From Anaeramoeba flamelloides (Eukaryota; Metamonada; Anaeramoebidae), in assembly GCA_027625915.1 (NCBI GenBank), contig JANTQA010000057.1, positions 9,176,001 through 9,240,000 on the forward strand: a stretch of DNA of 64,000 bases, read 5' to 3'. Of the stretch, positions 59,801 through 64,000 are shown piece by piece. Numbering within the stretch: position 1 is the stretch's first letter; every line of letters begins with the position of its first letter. The notes under the pieces are model-generated. The model was not told where the DNA came from. It saw nothing but the letters and a program-made list of their open reading frames with translations, and did no database searches. A program made the position numbers and the translations under genes.

Positions 59801-62800
59801 CATTTAAAATTAAAATAAAAGTTTTTTATGATAATGATATCGAAATATCCAAAATAATTTCATTATGTTGTTATCTCTTTTTAATGTGATCTTTTTTTTT
59901 TTCAATTGATATTCTTTTAAAATAAGACTAAAAATATTAAAAAAAAAAAAAAAAAAAAATTTTTTAAATAAAAAAAAAAAAAAAAAAAAAAATAAAAAAT
60001 AAAAAATAAAAAAAAAAAAAAAAAACTATAATAGTTATTGGAAGATGGATCCGAAACAAAATTCAAAGTTTATATCCAGCCAAACAAGTTAGGCGTTCTT
60101 AATGGAAAAATAATTATTCAAACAATGTTTGGGGATTATAAATTCCATGTATCGGCATTTATTATGGAAAGTTCTTATAAACTAAAGCCAATAGATGATG
60201 TTGTTATTGAAACAAACGAAATCTTTACATATGAACTTGAGTTTTATAATCCAAATGAGAATAAAAATATTCAAATCAATGAAATTGAAGCAAATGATCC
60301 AGAAAAGGTGTTATTTCTCAAATCTCCGCAAGATGTCAAGAATTTGAATGAATTAAAAAATTATTGGATCATTCCGCCAAAAACCCGTAGAATAGTTACA
60401 ATAATGCAATACCAATCAACAACTCCAGAAACACTTGAATCAAAGCTATTAATTTCTACAAATATTGGTCAGTTTATTATCCCAACCAAAATTTATGTAG
60501 AAGAAAATATATTCATTTATCCACAAAAAATTGATTTACAAACCCAATTGTTATCAAGGGGGCAATCGCATATATCTGTTTTTAATATTAATGTTTATAA
60601 TTTTCATAATTATCCAATTGAAGTTATTGATATTTCAAATGATTTTGATGGAATACAAAATGGCATAACGATACAAAATATTGATACATTGTTAATTCCA
60701 AAAAAATCGGTATGTATAATTTTTTTAATAATCAAAAAAAAAAAAAAAAAAAAAAATATCAAAACTCTTTTATAAAAATTAACTTTTAACAATTTGTATG
60801 GAAATAAAGATAGAAGTGGGGGGGTATGTCTAAAAGTGGTTTAAATTTTATAAAATTTAGTTTATTTAAATGAATAGCAAAAAAAATTATACAGTTATTT
60901 TAAAAATGTGAGGATTTTTTTTTTTTAAATTGATAGAATTAAATCTTTTTTCAAGTTTTCTTGTTTTAAAAAAGTGTAGGCTTTTTTTTCATTGAAACTT
61001 TTCAAAAAAAAAAATAAAATTTTTTTATTGTATAAAAGAGAGGAACTTTTTATGAATTAAAACTTTTAAAAAAAAATTCTGTAAAAAGTGAGAAATCAAA
61101 ATTTTTAAATGGGCTTTTTTTCCACTCCAACCTCTGCTTCCATCTTCAAAAGTTTATTTATTTCCTTTTATTAAAATAAAAAAGTCATCTAAAAAATTGT
61201 ATTTATGAAAAATAATCCCTATTTTTTAAAAAACTTTGGTTTTTAATAAAAGTTTTAATTTTATCAATCAAAAAAAAAAAAAAAAATACTCACATTTTTA
61301 AAATAGGTTTATGTAGTATTTAAGAACAGCGTTTCAAATTGAAAATCGGTGTTCCGTGTGCTATATTCAGTATTTAGCGGTTGGAAAATCTCACAAATTT
61401 TAGTCCAGTTATATCTAAGAATAAAAAATGAAATATTTTTCCGAAAATTGTCTGTCTTCGGTTCTGTGATTTCTGTAATTTTTGTGATATCAAAAAATGA
61501 AAAGAGGATTGGGAAAAAATCAGCTTTTTGAGAATATTTCTCTTTAGAACAATTTTTAAACCCCTGGCACCTTGTCTAGAATTTTTTTATTTTTTGTTAT
61601 AGACTAAGGAAGTTAATTAAGAGGGTTTTAAAAGTTGTTCTAAAGGATTAAAATGAAGGAAATTTGCAATCTTTGATGACAAACACTTTGTTATTTTCCT
61701 ACAATGACATATTTTTATAAGAAGACACGGAAGTGGGTTAGGTATTGTATTGAATTCACCAAAATTCCCATTTCACAAAAAGATCATTTTTTTTTTTTCT
61801 TTCAACTGAAACAAAGTTTATTTTTAAAAATTTACAAAAACTGACTAATTTTTGCAAATTTAATTTCCATTAGATCTTTGCATGCAAAATTCCTAAAAAA
61901 GCTTTCCCACACAACCTCGGAGCAATTTGTCTTGATACTAACAAATAGATTTTGAGAGAAAGAAGACAGACAAAAAAAAATATCACACGAAAATAAAAAC
62001 CAAATGTTTTGTATGCATGTCAGGATCGTTTTTGTTCAAAAACCAAATCGGAGAGATACCATATTAAAAAAGCTGTTGTTGTGAACTTCAATTTTTGAAA
62101 AAACAAAAAAGAATCAACCAAAAAAATAAAGACAAAACCACAACTCTCTTGTCAGAATTAATCTGATTTATGGAGACAATAGAACAATCCATGTAACTCA
62201 ATGATCAAAAATCATTGACAATTTGATCTTTTAAAGTTAGAGTTGTTTATTGAAAATTTTTGAAATGATCATCATTTTTTCAGGTTAGAAAATCTCAGTT
62301 ATTATTCTTTTTCATTTTTACGTTTCTTACCAAGGGTGTTCGAGTTTAGGTATCTAAAAATTTATTCTTTTTCATTAAAAATAATATTAAAAAAAATGTT
62401 TTTTTTGATCCTAATTGGAGAATATTTTGAAGATCATACTTTCACATTTGAAATGATATTGATAAAAAGGTGTTGAGGATATTTGATTAATCCGAAAGGT
62501 AGTCCTTAATTTATTTTATTCTAACATTTCTATAGATCTAAAAAGATTATAAAATTTTACAATATTCAAAAAAAAAAAAAATAACACAATATACTACATG
62601 AAATTCTATTGAATTATTATTTTTTTTTAATAAAAAACTTAATTCATCTTTATCGTTTTGTTTTTTTCATTTGTAATTATTCGTTTTAATAATTACATAA
62701 AATTGAACTTTTTTTAATGGTTAATATTTTTTATTTTTTTTTTTTTTTTTGAGATTTTAGCTTATAATTCTGAATAAAAATGCTTTTTATAAAATCAAAA

Positions 62801-64000
62801 AAAAAAAAGGAAAAAAATGAAACTCGATCAAGATTATTGTTCATTTTTACCAAATGAACTTGTTAAGGATGTGTAATTATCTATTTTTTTGATACCAAAT
62901 AACTGCTTTAATTATTTGTTTTCAAAGGAGACAAATTTTTTCAAAAAAAATATTAATTTTAACCCACTTTTTGATAATCATAATTTTCCATCAAAACATT
63001 TTTTATTCAACATTATTTTTTTTTACATTTTAATTATAAATATTGTCTAATACCTCTCAAAACAACTGTAAACCTTTATTCTACTTATATTTTTTAATTA
63101 TTCTTTTTCAAAATAATAGTCTTTAAAAATTGAAATTAAATTTTTATTTTCAAAGTTAATATTTGATCATTTTAATGGCTTTATTACTTTAAAAATTAAT
63201 TATTCAAAGCAAATAAATAATGAAAATTTCAAAAATAAAAAAAAAACAAAATCCAAGCATACAGCAATTAATAATAATGATAATAATAATATCATTACAA
63301 GTACAATAAATTTAAAAATCAAATATAAAGGGAGTCTCCTTCGAGGATCTTTATTTTATAGAGATTCTACTTTAAATGTATTATCCCACAAGTCCGTTTT
63401 GCCATTTCGTTTGAAGAAGATCCATTTAACAAATTTGTTTGAGCAAGATTTAACCATTCTCTCTGCATTTATTGATGATCCAAATTTCCAAGTATTGAAA
63501 TTTCAACCGCGAGTCGTCAAATTCGAGGGGAAAATTGAATACATTAATGTCAAATTTTATCCACAATATTTTGATTCAAGCTATTTAATTGATTTAAAAA
63601 TATTAACAAATTTGGGTATCATCAAAATCCCATTAAAAGTTTTTGATGGTAAATTATTAATAACTTTTCTTGATAACGAAAAAGAAGAAAAATCTTTTTC
63701 ATTATTAGAAAAAAAAGTTATTGAAAAAAAATCAATTGTTGAATATTTTTTAAATTTTGGAATTTTTTCTACAAACGAAATTAAAATAAAGCATTTCAAT
63801 TTAACCAACACGAATGTAGTGCCTATCCATATTAAAAAAATTAAATCAACATTATCAAAGTTAAAAATTAATTTAAATAATGTTAAAAATTCACAACAAT
63901 TTATAATTAATAATACGAATGGCAATGATAATGATAATGATACTAATAATACGGATAATGATCAAAAAAATGTAATTAATAAAGATAACAGCCATAATAA
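54463..64000 (+). CDS. TMEM131: TMEM131-family protein, 5' part (runs off the window)
   Basis: Exons: 54463-54539, 54670-54768, 54969-55089, 55178-55195, 60035-60709 and 63120 to the window edge, where the frame is still open. All phases agree. Residues 1-20 are a signal peptide (MIRTNFVFVIVPFFILTLC) followed by an acidic stretch. Then come the PapD-like/Ig-like strands typical of TMEM131: LDPEVLHFGS, INHSNRPLQIISL, the LLEDGSETKFKVYIQP strand, YKLKPIDDV, WIIPPKTRR, then in the last exon KGSLLRGSLFYRDST, PFRLKKIHLTN and FEGKIEYINVKFYP. Exon 4 is only 18 bases (KGTHKM). TMEM131 is a type I ER/Golgi membrane protein that helps secrete large cargo such as collagen in animals. The transmembrane segment would lie beyond the window. 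Introns 4 and 5 are 4839 and 2410 bp. The last part becomes Asn/Asp-rich. Confidence 0.92.
56160..56360 (-). mobile_element. MITE family F, partial copy
   Basis: The end TACTATTATTTTCCTATAAA and the following GAAAATTTTAGTTCACATTC match the complement of the right half of the 21.07-kb element, continuing to AACTCTAAGACAAAATTTTT. The copy appears to lack its other end. Confidence 0.55.
56390..56587 (+). mobile_element. MITE family C, 198 bp, best ends
   Basis: The left end is TACAGTCAGTTTCAAATTTA and the right end, on the complement, is TACAGTCAGTTCCACTTTTA. Secondary inverted blocks continue inward, so nearly the whole unit can pair with itself. It lies in the TMEM131 intron. Confidence 0.75.
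57888..58267. mobile_element. MITE family D foldback with 102-bp perfect inverted ends
   Basis: Bases 57,888-57,989 and 58,166-58,267 are perfect inverted repeats starting TACACAAGAGTAAATATGGA, with 176 bp between them. Inside is a further inverted pair (CATTTGGTAAATGCC / GGTATTTACCAAACG). Transcribed as part of the TMEM131 pre-mRNA it would form a long hairpin. It is followed by a run of about 20 A. The perfect arms suggest a recent insertion or gene conversion between the arms. Confidence 0.85.
58893..59153. mobile_element. MITE family H with internal GTTATAA repeats
   Basis: The left end CCTAATAAAAAAAGTTTTTT (then ATAACATG) is inverted at the right end (complement CCGGAATAAAAAACGTTTTT, then TATAACATC). 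The interior carries many copies of GTTATAA or its complement at irregular 8-25 bp spacing, an unusual sub-terminal-repeat arrangement. One copy seen. Confidence 0.65.
59941..60025. repeat. A-rich tract before a splice acceptor
   Basis: About 85 bases of almost pure A (with one TTTTTT and a few T) end ten bases before the AG of TMEM131 exon 5. The acceptor itself is CTATAATAG. Confidence 0.85.
60710..63119. other. Fifth intron of the TMEM131 gene
   Basis: The intron is 2410 bp between GTATGT and AATAATAG. It holds A runs, a TTCTGTGATTTCTGTAATT stretch near 61,463 resembling the repeat in PP1 intron 5, and a T-run followed by TTTTAGCTTATAATTCTGAA near 62,757. That last stretch resembles 59,517 in the preceding intron. 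No exon candidate fits the protein. Confidence 0.75.

Larger units (their letters stand above)
55196..60034. other. Giant fourth intron of the TMEM131 gene
   Basis: The intron is 4839 bp. It holds a family-F copy (about 56,160-56,360), a family-C copy (56,390-56,587), a 31-base A run (56,790-56,820), family-F-like ends near 57,229 and 57,402, the best family-D foldback (57,888-58,267) and family H (58,893-59,153). It ends in an almost pure A tract just before the acceptor. No exon that would extend the protein was seen. Confidence 0.85.

Noticed and set aside
63581-63925. 114-codon minus-strand frame at the right edge
   Set aside because: It is antisense to the certain last visible exon of TMEM131.

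Overview
The window is nuclear DNA of a very AT-rich, intron-bearing microbial eukaryote. Genes are sparse (seven with real support), introns are GT..AG, stop codons look standard (TAA and TGA are used), intergenic and intronic DNA is full of long A or T runs, and proteins carry poly-Lys, Glu-Lys, poly-Gln and Asn-rich low-complexity stretches. The cofilin resembles that of amoebae, and there is a B-box/SPRY protein with Lys/Glu-rich inserts. I infer an amoeboid protist, possibly of the Anaeramoeba kind. That placement is an inference from style and family content, not a search result.

Layout, left to right. ADF/cofilin (+, 2.1-3.36 kb). A 490-residue His/Lys-rich protein of unknown function in three exons (+, 9.11-10.93 kb). 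A complete PP1-type protein phosphatase catalytic subunit in seven exons spread over 10.4 kb (+, 19.29-29.68 kb). A B-box/coiled-coil/SPRY (TRIM-like) protein in two exons (-, 32.75-34.94 kb). A large SANT/Myb protein with a U-box-like C-terminal module (-, 39.63-42.04 kb). A RAD52 recombination mediator (-, 45.89-46.98 kb). The 5' part of a TMEM131-family secretory-pathway protein (+, from 54.46 kb, still open at the right edge). I reassembled the exons of the cofilin, His-rich, PP1, TRIM and TMEM131 genes by hand; wherever I joined exons, the reading phases agree and the known domain continues across the junction.

The seven genes are unrelated housekeeping and regulatory functions (actin turnover, Ser/Thr dephosphorylation, recombination, ER/Golgi cargo, chromatin or RNA-associated SANT protein, ubiquitin-type TRIM). 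I see no operon-like or pathway cluster. PP1 and the TRIM gene converge; RAD52 and TMEM131 diverge across 7.5 kb.

Most of the rest is mobile-element debris. By eye I find at least eight families of short non-autonomous elements with terminal inverted repeats (MITE-like, here A to H). They include a 475-bp Tc1-like one with 64-bp perfect ends, a ~530-bp family in four copies, and a foldback family with 102-bp perfect ends. There are also two families of longer dispersed repeats up to about 1.2 kb. Many copies sit inside the giant introns of PP1 (5.8 kb) and TMEM131 (4.8 kb), whereas the other introns are only 88-417 bp apart from two of 2.4-2.7 kb. No tRNA, rRNA, CRISPR array or intact transposase was seen.
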